A stretch of 64,000 nucleotides of DNA from Streptomyces sp. V1I1 (GTDB lineage: Bacteria > Actinomycetota > Actinomycetes > Streptomycetales > Streptomycetaceae): positions 1,178,001 to 1,242,000 of the forward strand of contig NZ_JAUSZH010000001.1 of NCBI RefSeq assembly GCF_030817355.1, read 5' to 3'. Position 1 is the first letter of the stretch. Every line of letters starts with the position of its first letter. This document shows positions 56,050-64,000 of this stretch, piece by piece. Under the pieces are notes generated by a model. That model ran no database searches. It had not been told where the DNA came from and saw only the letters and a list, made by a program, of their open reading frames with translations. The position numbers and the translations under genes were made by a program.

Positions 56050-56055
56050 CGCGCG

Positions 56056-57084
56056 ATGCGACTCGGGATCAATCTTGTCCCCCAGGGCTGCGCGGAGACC
56101 GCGCAGGAGGCGGAGCGGCTGGGCTTCGACGTCGCGGCGGCCCCTGAGGGCTTCCGCTCGGACGCGGTCTCCGTGCTGGGCTGGGTGGCCGCGCGCACCA
56201 GTCGCATCGGCCTGCTCTCCACGGTCATCCAGATCCCGGCCCGTACGCCGGTGAGCATGGCGCTGACCGCGGCCACCCTGGACGGACTGTCCGGGGGCAG
56301 GTTCCGGCTCGGTCTCGGGATCTCCAACGCCCATGTGACGGAGGGCTGGCACGGCGCGCCGTTCGCCAAGCCGCTCGCCCGCACCAGGGAGTACGTGGAG
56401 GTGGTGCGGCGCACGCTGGCACGGGAGGAAGTCACCTACGCCGGCGAGCACTTCGCGCTGCCGATGCCCGGCGGCAACGGCGGCGCGTTCCGGCTCACCA
56501 CCGAGCCGGCCCAGCCGCGGCTGCCGGTGTATCTGGCCGCGGTCGGCCCGCGCAGTCTGCAGCTGACCGGTGAGATCGCCGACGGCTGGGTCGGGGTGTT
56601 CTGCTCCCCGGAGCTCGCCAAGGAGGCGCTGATCCAGCTGCGTACGGGACGTCAGCGGGCGGGACTGGACCTGGAGGGCTTCGACGCGTTCGTATCCGCC
56701 CCGATGGCGGTCGGCTCGGACGTACGGTCCGCGGCCGAGGCGATCAGCCACTATGTCGCCCGTTTCATGAGCCTGGGCGACAAGGACAACAACTTCTACT
56801 ACCGCCTGGCCGTGCGGATGGGCCATGAGAAGGCGGCCGACGAGGTCCAGGACCGTTTCAAGTCCGGGGACTCGCGCGGCGCCGCGGCGGCGGTGCCGGT
56901 CGAATTCATCGACAGCACCTCGCTGTTGGGGCCGCCGGACCGGATCGCCCGCCGTATGTCCGACTTCGCGGCGGCGGGTGTCACCACCCTCGGGATCTCG
57001 CCCTACGCGCCCACCCTGGAGGGCCAGCTGGCCCTGGTGCGCGCGGCGGCCGAGGCTCACCGGCAGGCAGGTCTCGGCGACTGA
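56056..57084 (+). CDS. LLM-class flavin/F420-dependent oxidoreductase (Mer-like)
   Basis: The 342-residue luciferase-like barrel has MRLGINLVPQGCAETAQEAE, AARTSRIGLLSTVIQIPARTPVSMALTAATLD, GGRFRLGLGISN and PVYLAAVGPRSLQLTGEIADGW. The last motifs suit F420 more than FMN. It starts 6 bp after the methyltransferase stop. Confidence 0.9.
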   Translation: MRLGINLVPQGCAETAQEAERLGFDVAAAPEGFRSDAVSVLGWVAARTSRIGLLSTVIQIPARTPVSMALTAATLDGLSGGRFRLGLGISNAHVTEGWHGAPFAKPLARTREYVEVVRRTLAREEVTYAGEHFALPMPGGNGGAFRLTTEPAQPRLPVYLAAVGPRSLQLTGEIADGWVGVFCSPELAKEALIQLRTGRQRAGLDLEGFDAFVSAPMAVGSDVRSAAEAISHYVARFMSLGDKDNNFYYRLAVRMGHEKAADEVQDRFKSGDSRGAAAAVPVEFIDSTSLLGPPDRIARRMSDFAAAGVTTLGISPYAPTLEGQLALVRAAAEAHRQAGLGD

Positions 57085-57115
57085 CGAGTGACGCACCGGA
57101 AGGGGCGAGCGACAC

Positions 57116-58336
57116 ATGCGGGTGCTGTTCACGAGCTGGGCATGGCCGACCCACTACTACCAGATGGTGCCGCTGGCCTGGGCGCTGCGGGCAGCCGGCC
57201 ATGAGGTGCGGGCGGCCAGTTCGCCCGCGCTGAGCGCGACGATCGCCGCTTCCGGGGTGCCCGCCGTGGCGGTCGGGGACGACAGCGTCGACGCCGTCGC
57301 CCGGATCCGCGACTACATACCCGGGCGGGCGCCCGTATCGGCCGACGCCGCGGGCGACCGGCCGACACGGGCCAAGGGGCCGCGGGCGGTTTCGCTGTTC
57401 GCGGATCTGGCGGCGGCGATGGCGGACGATCTGGTGGCGTACGGCCGCGACTGGCGGCCGGACCTGATCGTTTTCGAACCCACCGCGTACGCGGGCCCGT
57501 TGGCGGCCGAGGTGCTCGGGGTGCCTTCGGTGCGTTTTCCGTGGGGCGCTGATCTGATGCACCGGGCGGGCGCCGTGGAGCTGGAGCGCGAGGTCATGGC
57601 TCCGCTGTGCGAGCGCTTCGGCCTCGACGGCGTCGACCTGCTGGGCAGTCTGACCCTCGATCCCTGCCCGGCCGCCATGCAGGTGCCCGCGGCTCAGGCA
57701 TCGCGTCCGATCGTGCGGCAGCCGGTGCGTCCGGTGCCGTACAACGGTTCCGGGTCGCTGCCCGTCCCACTGCCCCCGGCCGAGCGCCGCCGGCCGCGGG
57801 TGTGCGTCACCTGGGGCACCACGGTGGGCCGGCTGCACGACGACATGTATCTCGCCCCGTGGGTCGTCGACGCGCTCGAGACGCTCGACGTCGGAATCGT
57901 GGTCGCGGTCGCCCGCGAGCAGCGGCATCTGCTGGGTGAGGTGCCCGAGCGGGTGAAGGTGCTGGAATCGGTTCCCCTGCATGCCGTACTGCCCCACTGC
58001 GACGCGGTGGTGGCTCACGGCGGCGCCGGCACGATCCTCACCTCGCTCGCCGCCGGGCTGCCGCAGCTGGTGGTTCCGCAGCTGATCGACCACACCTTCA
58101 ACGCCCAGCGGTTCACGGCCACCGGGGCGGGACTGAGCCTCGGCAAGGACGAGGCCGAACCGGAGCGGATCCGTACGGCGGTGCTCGATCTCCTTCAGGA
58201 GCCCGCGTACCGCAAGGCCGCACAGGAAGTGCGCCAGGAGATCCAGTCGCGTCCGTCCCCGGCCCGGATCGTCGACGTCCTCACCGGGCTCGAGGCAGCG
58301 GGCCCGGCCACTCCCCCGGCCGAAGGAGGCCGCTGA
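57116..58336 (+). CDS. GT1 family glycosyltransferase (macrolide/antibiotic type)
   Basis: The 406-residue GT-B enzyme has an acceptor-side N-terminus (MRVLFTSWAWPTHYYQMVPLAWALRAAGHEVR) and a C-terminal donor motif VVAHGGAGTILTSLAAGLPQLVVPQLIDHTFNAQ. This type transfers a nucleotide-activated deoxysugar onto a natural product. No deoxysugar biosynthesis genes are close except the SDR. The start is preceded by GGGGCGAG. Confidence 0.92.
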   Translation: MRVLFTSWAWPTHYYQMVPLAWALRAAGHEVRAASSPALSATIAASGVPAVAVGDDSVDAVARIRDYIPGRAPVSADAAGDRPTRAKGPRAVSLFADLAAAMADDLVAYGRDWRPDLIVFEPTAYAGPLAAEVLGVPSVRFPWGADLMHRAGAVELEREVMAPLCERFGLDGVDLLGSLTLDPCPAAMQVPAAQASRPIVRQPVRPVPYNGSGSLPVPLPPAERRRPRVCVTWGTTVGRLHDDMYLAPWVVDALETLDVGIVVAVAREQRHLLGEVPERVKVLESVPLHAVLPHCDAVVAHGGAGTILTSLAAGLPQLVVPQLIDHTFNAQRFTATGAGLSLGKDEAEPERIRTAVLDLLQEPAYRKAAQEVRQEIQSRPSPARIVDVLTGLEAAGPATPPAEGGR

Positions 58337-59190
58337 TGCTGATAGGTGTGGGACTCCCCTCCACCGTCCCAGGCGCCCGCCGGGAGGAGATCATCGACTG
58401 GGCGCGCCAGGCCGAGCAGTTCGGCTTCTCGACGCTCGGGGTACTCGACCGCCTGGTGTACGACAACTACGAGCCGCTGATCGCGCTCACGGCGGCCGCC
58501 GCGGTGACCGACCGGATCGGGCTCGCGACGACGGTGCTGACCCCGCCGTACCGCAACAACACCCCGTTGCTGGCCAAGCAACTGGCGTCGCTCGACCGCC
58601 TGTCCGGGGGCCGTCTGACGCTCGGGGTGGCGGCGGGGAACCGGGAGGACGACTTCGTGGTGTCGGCTGTTCCGCACTCCGCGCGCGGGCCCGTGCTGGA
58701 CTCGCTGCTGGTGGATCTGGAACGGATCTGGGGCGGCGACGGTCTCGGCTTCGACCGGCCGGTCGGCCCCACCCCCGAGACGCTGCCGCCGGTGCTGGTC
58801 GGCGGCACGTCCGACGCGGCGTTCCGGCGCGCGGCGAAGTACGGTCGCGGCTGGATCGCCGGCGGGAGCTCGCCGTCCGGCTACCGGGCCAACGCGGCGC
58901 GGGTAACGGCCGCCTGGGAGAAGGCCGGCCGGACGGACAGGCCGCATCTGGTGACGCTGCTGTACTTCTCGCTGGGCACGGCGGCCGCGGACCGGGCCAA
59001 GGAGTATCTGCTGGACTACTACGCCTTCAGCGGGCGGGCCGAGTCCATCGTGGGCATGGCCTTCACGGAAGCGGACCGGCTGCGGCGGGCGGTGAAGGAG
59101 TACGAGGAGGCCGGCTGCGACGAGATCGTCTTCATGCCGTGCGGCAGCGACTCCGGCCAGCTCGAACTCCTCGCCGACGCGGTGCTGTGA
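58336..59190 (+). CDS. LLM-class flavin/F420-dependent oxidoreductase (second)
   Basis: The 284-residue enzyme has VGLPSTVPGARREEIIDWARQAEQFGFSTLGVLDRL, TDRIGLATTVLTPPYRN, GGRLTLGVAAGNREDDF and PPVLVGGTSDAAFRRAAKYGRGW. It is a different subfamily from the first LLM protein and shorter. Its ATG overlaps the glycosyltransferase stop (TGATG) after GAAGGAGG. Confidence 0.9.
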   Translation: MLIGVGLPSTVPGARREEIIDWARQAEQFGFSTLGVLDRLVYDNYEPLIALTAAAAVTDRIGLATTVLTPPYRNNTPLLAKQLASLDRLSGGRLTLGVAAGNREDDFVVSAVPHSARGPVLDSLLVDLERIWGGDGLGFDRPVGPTPETLPPVLVGGTSDAAFRRAAKYGRGWIAGGSSPSGYRANAARVTAAWEKAGRTDRPHLVTLLYFSLGTAAADRAKEYLLDYYAFSGRAESIVGMAFTEADRLRRAVKEYEEAGCDEIVFMPCGSDSGQLELLADAVL

Positions 59191-59876
59191 TGGCGGGACG
59201 GGAGAGGCGGCGCACCGCCCTCGTGACGGGCGCGAACCGGGGTCTCGGCCTGGCGGTCGGCTCGCTGCTGCATGCGCGCGGCTTCCGTGTGGTGCTCGGC
59301 GGGCGCGACGAGGAGGCGGTGACCACGGCGGCATCGGAACTCGGCGCGGAGGCCGTCGTCCTCGATGTGTCGGACGACGCGTCGGTCAAGCGCGCGGCCG
59401 AGCGGGTGGGGCGCGTCGACGTCCTGGTGAACAACGCCGGGACGTTCCTCGACCGCGGTGATCCCCCGTCTGCGGTCCCGCTGCCGCTGGTCGAGGCCAC
59501 GCTCGCGGTGAACGTGCTGGGCGCGTGGCGGGTCTCCCAGGCCTTTGTGCCGGGCATGGTCGAGCAGGGCTGGGGACGCGTCGTGATGGTCTCCAGCGGT
59601 ACGGGCTCCTTCACCAACGGCCTTTTCCCACAGGCGCCGGCGTACTCGGCGTCCAAGGCCGCGCTGAATGCGGTGACCGTGCTTCTGGCGAAGGAGACGG
59701 ACGGCACGGGGGTCCTGGTGAACGCCGTCAACCCGGGGCTGGTCCGGACCCGGATGCGCCCCGACGCTAAGCGCTCCCCCGAGGACGCGGCTGCGGACAT
59801 CGCGTATGCCGCGACGTTGCCGGACGGGGCGCCGAGTGGGGTTTTCTTCCGCAGTGGGGCGGTCGTCGGCTGGTGA
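59190..59876 (+). CDS. short-chain dehydrogenase/reductase
   Basis: The 228-residue SDR has TGANRGLGLA, LVNNAGTF, VMVSSGTGSF, the active-site YSASKAALNAVTVLLA and a proline-glycine turn VNPGLVRTRM. The last gene of the tailoring operon, its start overlaps the preceding stop (TGATG). Probably it reduces a ketone or sugar intermediate. Confidence 0.92.
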   Translation: MAGRERRRTALVTGANRGLGLAVGSLLHARGFRVVLGGRDEEAVTTAASELGAEAVVLDVSDDASVKRAAERVGRVDVLVNNAGTFLDRGDPPSAVPLPLVEATLAVNVLGAWRVSQAFVPGMVEQGWGRVVMVSSGTGSFTNGLFPQAPAYSASKAALNAVTVLLAKETDGTGVLVNAVNPGLVRTRMRPDAKRSPEDAAADIAYAATLPDGAPSGVFFRSGAVVGW

Positions 59877-60131
59877 GTCGCACCCCTTGGTACCCGAGGG
59901 CGTCCCGCGGGGGCGGTGGCGCGTGCGGCGGGTGGCGTCGGCGGCGGGCGTGTTCCCCCTACCCGCCCCTTCCCGCTGTTTCGATTTGCGGCTCCGCCGC
60001 GTGGGGGGCTCCACCCCAGGTTCGGCTCCCTGTTGCTGAGCGTAATTCCTTTGAAGACGCTGCGTACGTGCCAGTAGGGCGCTCCGGCCTCAGACGAACT
60101 GGCATGGAACATGCGAAATCATGGGGGCAGG

Positions 60132-60569
60132 ATGCTGGCGGAGGCGTTGATCTCGTTGGCTGCGGCGGGTGGTACCGCGGTGGTGCAGGCTGCGGGAACG
60201 GATGTGTGGGAAGGCCTGCGCGGTCGAGTGGCACGCTGGTTCGGGCGTGGGGACGTCGAGGTGGAGCGGGCCGAGCTTGAGCGGCTGGACCGGAGCGCAT
60301 CGGAACTTTCGGCCGCCGACGAGGGTGAGACGGATCGGATCGGGGCCCGTCAAGAAGCTGCCTGGCAGGCCCGCTTCGAGACCTTGTTGGAGCGACTCCC
60401 GGAGGCCGAGCGTGCCCAGGCCGCAGCGGAACTCCAGGACCTCATCGATCAGTCGGCCCCGGGGGCCAGTGGTCGGGGGGCGGTGTCCGGCAACACCTTC
60501 CAAGGTCCCACCGCGGTCCAGGTTGGCGACCACAACAGGCAGGACAACCGCTTCGGTTCTGGAGCGTGA
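60132..60569 (+). CDS. small protein with C-terminal RHIM-like amyloid-type motif
   Basis: The 145-residue protein begins with a hydrophobic, Ala-rich helix (MLAEALISLAAAGGTAVVQAAGTD), a cationic RGRVARWFGRG, then an acidic helical stretch. Its C-terminus holds GNTFQGPTAVQVGDHN at 120-135, with the VQVG core of RHIM/pseudo-RHIM motifs. A matching motif opens the next gene, whose GTG start overlaps this stop. The architecture is that of the effector partner of a bacterial NLR-type amyloid-signalling pair. The N-terminal segment may be membrane-active, but this is inference. An upstream start at 60111 is possible. Confidence 0.75.
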   Translation: MLAEALISLAAAGGTAVVQAAGTDVWEGLRGRVARWFGRGDVEVERAELERLDRSASELSAADEGETDRIGARQEAAWQARFETLLERLPEAERAQAAAELQDLIDQSAPGASGRGAVSGNTFQGPTAVQVGDHNRQDNRFGSGA

Positions 60570-61150
60570 CCACTCCTGATCCCGGTACAGCTGGTGGAGA
60601 CGGGATACACGGCAGCACTTTCCACGGCCCCACGGCGATCCAGACCGGGCCCTACGGCACCCAGTACAACCACTTCGTCTATCAGTGGAAGCCCGCGTAT
60701 CGGATTGAGGATTTCCCCGCTGCGCCGCGTCGGATACGCCCCCGTGACCTGGCCCAGCAACCTTCCCGGCTGCTGCGGGCAGGGCAGGTGGTGCCGTTCA
60801 CCGGCCGCACCACTGACCTTGATCAGCTGGCGCACTGGCGTGACGACCCGGACGAGAAGCTGGCCATCCGGCTTGTCCACGGCCCCGGTGGACAGGGCAA
60901 GAGCCGCTTGGCCGCGCACTTCGCCGATCTCTGCCGTCGGGAGCAGTGGACAGTGTGGCAGGCATCTGCCAACGAGGTGGATGCGGAACCGATGGACACC
61001 ACCTCGCCGCCGGCACCACCGGCCGGGGTCCTGCTGGTAGTGGACTACGCCGAACGCTGGCCCATCCCGGACCTGCGCAAGCTGCTGCGCGAGCCGCTGG
61101 TACACCAAGGTGGCGTTCCGGTCCGGGTTCTCCTGCTGGCGCGGCCGGCG
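60566..61150 (+). pseudogene. truncated P-loop NTPase receptor with N-terminal RHIM-like motif
   Basis: The first 195 codons from GTG give GSTFHGPTAIQTGPYGTQYN at 16-35, which aligns without gaps to the previous gene's C-terminus (12 of 22 identical over the whole motif). An NTPase domain follows with Walker A GPGGQGKS (106-113) and Walker B GVLLVVDYAER. After LLLARPA (about 61150) the frame loses all similarity and continues into transporter sequence. A full gene would have more NTPase helices and a repeat sensor. The receptor is therefore broken. Confidence 0.75.
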
Positions 61151-61521
61151 AAGCCGCTACGCGTTCGCCCTGCGGCTGCTTCTCGCTGCCCCTTACCTGC
61201 TGTTCGCGATCCACCCGCCCGTCCTGGTCGTGGCAGCCGCAGTGTTCGCTGCCCGTGTGGGGTTCGCCGCCACCCTGCCTCTGCAGGAGCAGCTTCTCGA
61301 GCTGACACCGATTCGGTCCGCGGCCAGGTTCAGGGCGTTGAGTCCGCCGGCAGGATGACCTGGCAAGGCCTCGGCGCCGCGGTCGCCGGCGGCGTCGCCC
61401 AGCACCTCGCCCCCGGCACCACGATCACCGCCATCGTCGCAGTCTCCGTTGCCATCACCGTCATCTCCGGCCGTTCGTGGTCTGCGCCCGCACCGTCCGT
61501 GTGGAGGAGGCAGCCGCATGA
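61150..61521 (+). pseudogene. 3' fragment of an MFS transporter with frameshifts
   Basis: One frame gives YAFALRLLLAAPYLLFAIHP and AARVGFAATLPLQEQLLELTP. The second gives VRGQVQGVESAGRMTWQGL and APGTTITAIVAVSVAITVI. The third gives PFVVCARTVRVEEAAA ending at a stop. Together they read as the last helices of an MFS efflux protein with one-base losses near 61310 and 61470. It is fused to the truncated NTPase, so a deletion or recombination joined two genes. Confidence 0.65.
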
Positions 61522-61576
61522 GCCACGCCCACGCTCGGTGACCTTCCACGGACATCTGCTCCTCGTCCGCCGCGTC

Positions 61577-63073
61577 CTAGACGCCCAGTCGGCGGCGCAG
61601 GCGGCCCGCCCCCAGCGCCAGGGCCGTGCCCACCGCCGCGGCCAGCCCCGCCATCACCAGGAAGTAGCCCGGCCCCGGCAAGTTGTCCTCAGAGAAGCGG
61701 ACCGCCTGGCCCCCGACGCCCGCTCCCAGCGCCGCCGCCAGCCAGAAGACGCCGATCATCTGGCTGATGAAAGTCGCCGGGGCCACCTTCGTGGTGACGC
61801 TCATGCCGACCGGGGCGAAGGACATCTCCCCGCACGCCTGGAGCAGATACGCGACGAGCAGCCACAGCGGTGTGACATCCCGGCCGTCCGAGGCGACGAT
61901 CGTGGCCAGGGACATCACCACCAGGCTCGCGGCCATGAAGCCCAGCCCGCAGGCGAGTTTGGTCGGTGCGGCGATGCGGTCGCCGAGGCGGATCCAGAGG
62001 CGGGCGAAGAACGGGGCCACCGCGATCATGAACAGCGGGACGGCGGCGTGGAACCAGCTGGCCGGGATCGTGAAGCCGCCCACCGTGCGGTCGGTGGACA
62101 CCTTCGCGAAGAGGGTGAAGACCGATCCGCCCTGGACGAAGATCATCCAGAAGATCGCGGCGCTGAGGAAGACCCAGATGTAGGCCCTTACTCGGTGGCG
62201 CTCCTCGGGCGTGACCTCCCTGCTGTGCAGCAGATACCAGAAGCAGGCGATGGTCGAGCCGATCGCGAACAGCCCGGCCAGCATCAGCACATGACGCAGT
62301 TTCAGCGTGCCGGCCGCGGCGTCGGCGCCGAGGATCAGGATCACCGCGGCGACGATGACGAGGCCGCCGCGCACCACGCGCCGCCGCTCGTCCGGTGCCG
62401 CCCTGCGGGTCGGCTCCTTGCCGACCTCGCCGAAGCTCGCGCTGCCGCGTACGTACTGCAGGACGCCGATCGCCATGCCGAGCGCGGCCACGCCGAAGCC
62501 CAGGTGCCAGTCGACGAGTTCGCCGAGCGCCCCGGTCACCAGCGGTGCGATCACGGCGCTGATCTGGATGCTCATATAGAAGATGGAGAAGCCCGCGTCG
62601 CGCTCGGCGTGCGCGTCGCGCGGGTAGAACGCGGCGAGCATGCTGGCGAGGTTCGGCTTGAGCAGGCCGGTGCCGACGGCCAGCAGGCCAAGGCCGCCGT
62701 AGAAGGTCGGCACGGTCGGCACCGCCATGCAGACGTGTCCGAGGGCGATGACGATCCCGCCGTACAGGACAGCCCGGCGCGCGCCGAGGATCCGGTCGCC
62801 GATCCAGCCGCCGGGAAGCGACGCCATGAAGACGGTGGAGAGATAGACGCCGAACAGGGCCGCCGCCGTGCTGTTGCCGAGCCCGAGGCCGCCGTCGGCC
62901 TTGGGTTCCGAGGCGTACAGGAAGAGCAGCGCGGCCATGCCGTAGAAGCTGAACCGCTCCCACATGTCGGTGCCGAACAGCGTGGTGAACCAGCGCGGCC
63001 AGCCGAGGAAGCCGCGCCGGACGGGTTCGGGCTGCCGCTCGCCGGCCACCGGGGCAGTGGCATCGGTAGTCAT
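61577..63073 (-). CDS. POT family proton-dependent oligopeptide transporter
   Basis: The 498-residue MFS protein has the POT signatures FGTDMWERFSFYGMAALL, GGWIGDRILGARRAVLYGG and GTGLLKPNLASMLAAFYP, FSIFYMSIQISAVIAPLV. It imports di- and tripeptides with protons. About twelve hydrophobic segments are visible. It starts at MTTDATAP, 208 bp from the divergent P450. Its stop is close to the MFS fragment. Confidence 0.93.
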   Translation of the reverse strand: MTTDATAPVAGERQPEPVRRGFLGWPRWFTTLFGTDMWERFSFYGMAALLFLYASEPKADGGLGLGNSTAAALFGVYLSTVFMASLPGGWIGDRILGARRAVLYGGIVIALGHVCMAVPTVPTFYGGLGLLAVGTGLLKPNLASMLAAFYPRDAHAERDAGFSIFYMSIQISAVIAPLVTGALGELVDWHLGFGVAALGMAIGVLQYVRGSASFGEVGKEPTRRAAPDERRRVVRGGLVIVAAVILILGADAAAGTLKLRHVLMLAGLFAIGSTIACFWYLLHSREVTPEERHRVRAYIWVFLSAAIFWMIFVQGGSVFTLFAKVSTDRTVGGFTIPASWFHAAVPLFMIAVAPFFARLWIRLGDRIAAPTKLACGLGFMAASLVVMSLATIVASDGRDVTPLWLLVAYLLQACGEMSFAPVGMSVTTKVAPATFISQMIGVFWLAAALGAGVGGQAVRFSEDNLPGPGYFLVMAGLAAAVGTALALGAGRLRRRLGV

Positions 63074-63219
63074 CGGTCCTCCTCATACGCGTATGTGCGC
63101 GCAGGCTGACACGGGGTGCTTACGAGGTGCTTGAAGCGGACTCGATGCCACCACCGCCATCGAGCCGGGCTCCATCGCGGGTCGAACCGGGGCTGTCACG
63201 ATCCGCCTGAAGCAGACCC

Positions 63220-63250
63220 TCAACCTTCAACCCTCAACCTTCGACCGACC
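63220..63250. repeat. short direct repeat upstream of the P450
   Basis: CTCAACCTTC occurs twice (with CAACC between) just before the P450 ribosome-binding region. It is a small feature of unknown meaning in a promoter. Confidence 0.5.
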
Positions 63251-63281
63251 CAAGCAGCCAGAACCACGAAGGAGTCACGCG

Positions 63282-64000
63282 ATGACCGCTGAGGATCCTC
63301 CGCGCACCTTTCCGCTCCCCGCGCCCGATCCCCTGGAGCCCGCGCCGGAGTTCGCGAAACTGCGCGAGTCGGAGCCCGTCGCGCCGCTGACGCTGCCCAC
63401 GGGCCACCGGGCGTGGGTGGTGACCCGCTATGAGGACGTACGTCATGTGCTCGCGGACCCCCGGTTCAGCAAGGAAGCGCTGACCGCGCCGGACGCGCCG
63501 CGGCTGCTGCCGGTCGCCAAGGGCTCGAAGTCCATCTTCGTGATGGACCCGCCGGAGCACACCCGGCTGCGGAAGCTGGTCACCAAGGCGTTCACGGCTC
63601 GCCGGATCGAGCAGCTGCGCCCGGCCGTGCGGCAGACTGCCGACCGGCTGATCGCATCCATGGCGGCCGAAGGTTCGCCCGCGGATCTGATCGGGCATCT
63701 GGCGCAGCCGCTGCCGATCACGGTCATCTGTGAGCTGCTCGGGGTCCCGTACGACGACCATGAGCGGTTCCGGGAGTGGACCGATGTCATGCTCAGCGTC
63801 TCCGCGGCGCAGCACGATGCGGTGATGGAGGCGCGCGTCAGCCTCAACGCCTATCTCGCCGAGCTGATCGAGACGAAGAAGGCGAACCCCGCCGACGATC
63901 TGCTCACCGTGCTGATCGACGCCCGGGAGGAGGGCGACCGGCTGTCCGAGGAGGAGCTGCTCGCCTTCGGGCACACGCTGCTGGTGGCGGGGTACCACGC
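63282..64000 (+). CDS. cytochrome P450, N-terminal part (3' end outside window)
   Basis: The first 239 residues of a CYP105-like P450 are visible: AWVVTRYEDVRHVLADPRFSKEAL, DPPEHTRLRKLVTKAFTARRIEQL (helix C), ADLIGHLAQPLPITVICELLGVPYDD and LLAFGHTLLVAGYH (start of helix I). The haem Cys lies beyond the edge. ATG follows GAAGGAG by seven bases. It may be a further tailoring gene of the neighbouring cluster, or independent. Confidence 0.92.
   Translation, partial: MTAEDPPRTFPLPAPDPLEPAPEFAKLRESEPVAPLTLPTGHRAWVVTRYEDVRHVLADPRFSKEALTAPDAPRLLPVAKGSKSIFVMDPPEHTRLRKLVTKAFTARRIEQLRPAVRQTADRLIASMAAEGSPADLIGHLAQPLPITVICELLGVPYDDHERFREWTDVMLSVSAAQHDAVMEARVSLNAYLAELIETKKANPADDLLTVLIDAREEGDRLSEEELLAFGHTLLVAGYH

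Noticed and set aside
54814..57132. Upstream extension of the ABM-dehydrogenase frame
   Set aside because: It would cover the methyltransferase and LLM genes on the other strand; the start at MADNPPIRV agrees with the ABM domain start.
59877..60131. Possible terminator or small gene between the SDR and the RHIM-like protein
   Set aside because: Only weak short hairpins (GCGGCTCCGCCGC and TGGGG/CCCCA) are present; not enough to call a terminator, and no coding frame fits.
61522..63109. Long plus-strand open frame continuing from the NTPase gene to about 63.1 kb
   Set aside because: It runs antisense through the well-supported POT transporter and has the composition of a shadow frame; only the first 195 codons resemble a protein family.

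Overview
The window is actinobacterial and almost certainly Streptomyces. Base composition is very GC-rich throughout, GTG starts and ATGA/GTGA/TGATG start-stop overlaps are common, there are twin-arginine and lipoprotein export signals, and it carries families typical of that genus (HTH/DUF397/ATP-binding regulator triad, GlxA-type AraC regulators, LigD-type end-joining genes, CYP-type P450, F420-type LLM enzymes). No rRNA, tRNA or CRISPR array was seen. The first gene runs off the left edge and the last (a P450) runs off the right edge.

Layout. 0-8.6 kb: the tail of a large secreted OmpL47-repeat/DUF1080 protein, a divergent LigD-polymerase/ATP-dependent DNA ligase pair, a GlxA-type regulator beside an eroded DJ-1 fragment, a YchJ protein and a Tat-exported FAD oxidoreductase. 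8.7-20.9 kb: a minus-strand carbohydrate operon with a lipoprotein binding protein, ABC ATPase, small coupled ORF, two permeases, GH28, an unassigned secreted 605-aa protein, a second GH28 and a GH29-like enzyme, headed by a LacI regulator. Two palindromes are candidate LacI sites. The likely substrate is a pectin-type, perhaps fucosylated, polysaccharide. 21-24.2 kb: a tightly overlapped four-gene glycosylation operon (epimerase, GT2, DUF2064, methyltransferase). 24.2-32.9 kb: an accessory block with two truncated copies of one IS630-like element in opposite orientation, an ISAzo13-like tail, another IS630-type fragment, an FG-GAP scrap, PAP2, CstA/YbdD and an alpha/beta hydrolase. 32.9-41.6 kb: a membrane-fused molybdopterin oxidoreductase, a GT87 enzyme, secreted LamG and PQQ-type dehydrogenase proteins, an M64 peptidase and a frameshifted GlxA regulator. 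41.7-44.8 kb: a cupin and the DUF397/HTH/ATP-binding triad around a perfect 11-bp inverted repeat.

44.9-59.9 kb holds the most coherent system. On the minus strand, metK, a PfkB (probably adenosine) kinase, metH, metF and ahcY make a complete S-adenosylmethionine regeneration cycle. The last four are linked by overlaps. Immediately upstream lie an ABM-NAD(P) dehydrogenase fusion and an SCP2 protein. Divergent from these is a plus-strand operon of methyltransferase, LLM flavin/F420 enzyme, GT1 glycosyltransferase, second LLM enzyme and SDR. I read this as a methylation- and glycosylation-rich natural-product tailoring cluster with its own methyl-donor recycling. No scaffold-forming enzyme is visible in the window.

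60-61.5 kb: a gene pair in which the C-terminus of a small protein and the N-terminus of a P-loop NTPase share a RHIM-like motif, as in amyloid-signalling effector/receptor pairs. The NTPase is truncated and fused to the frameshifted tail of an MFS transporter. The window ends with a POT-family peptide transporter and the divergent start of a P450.
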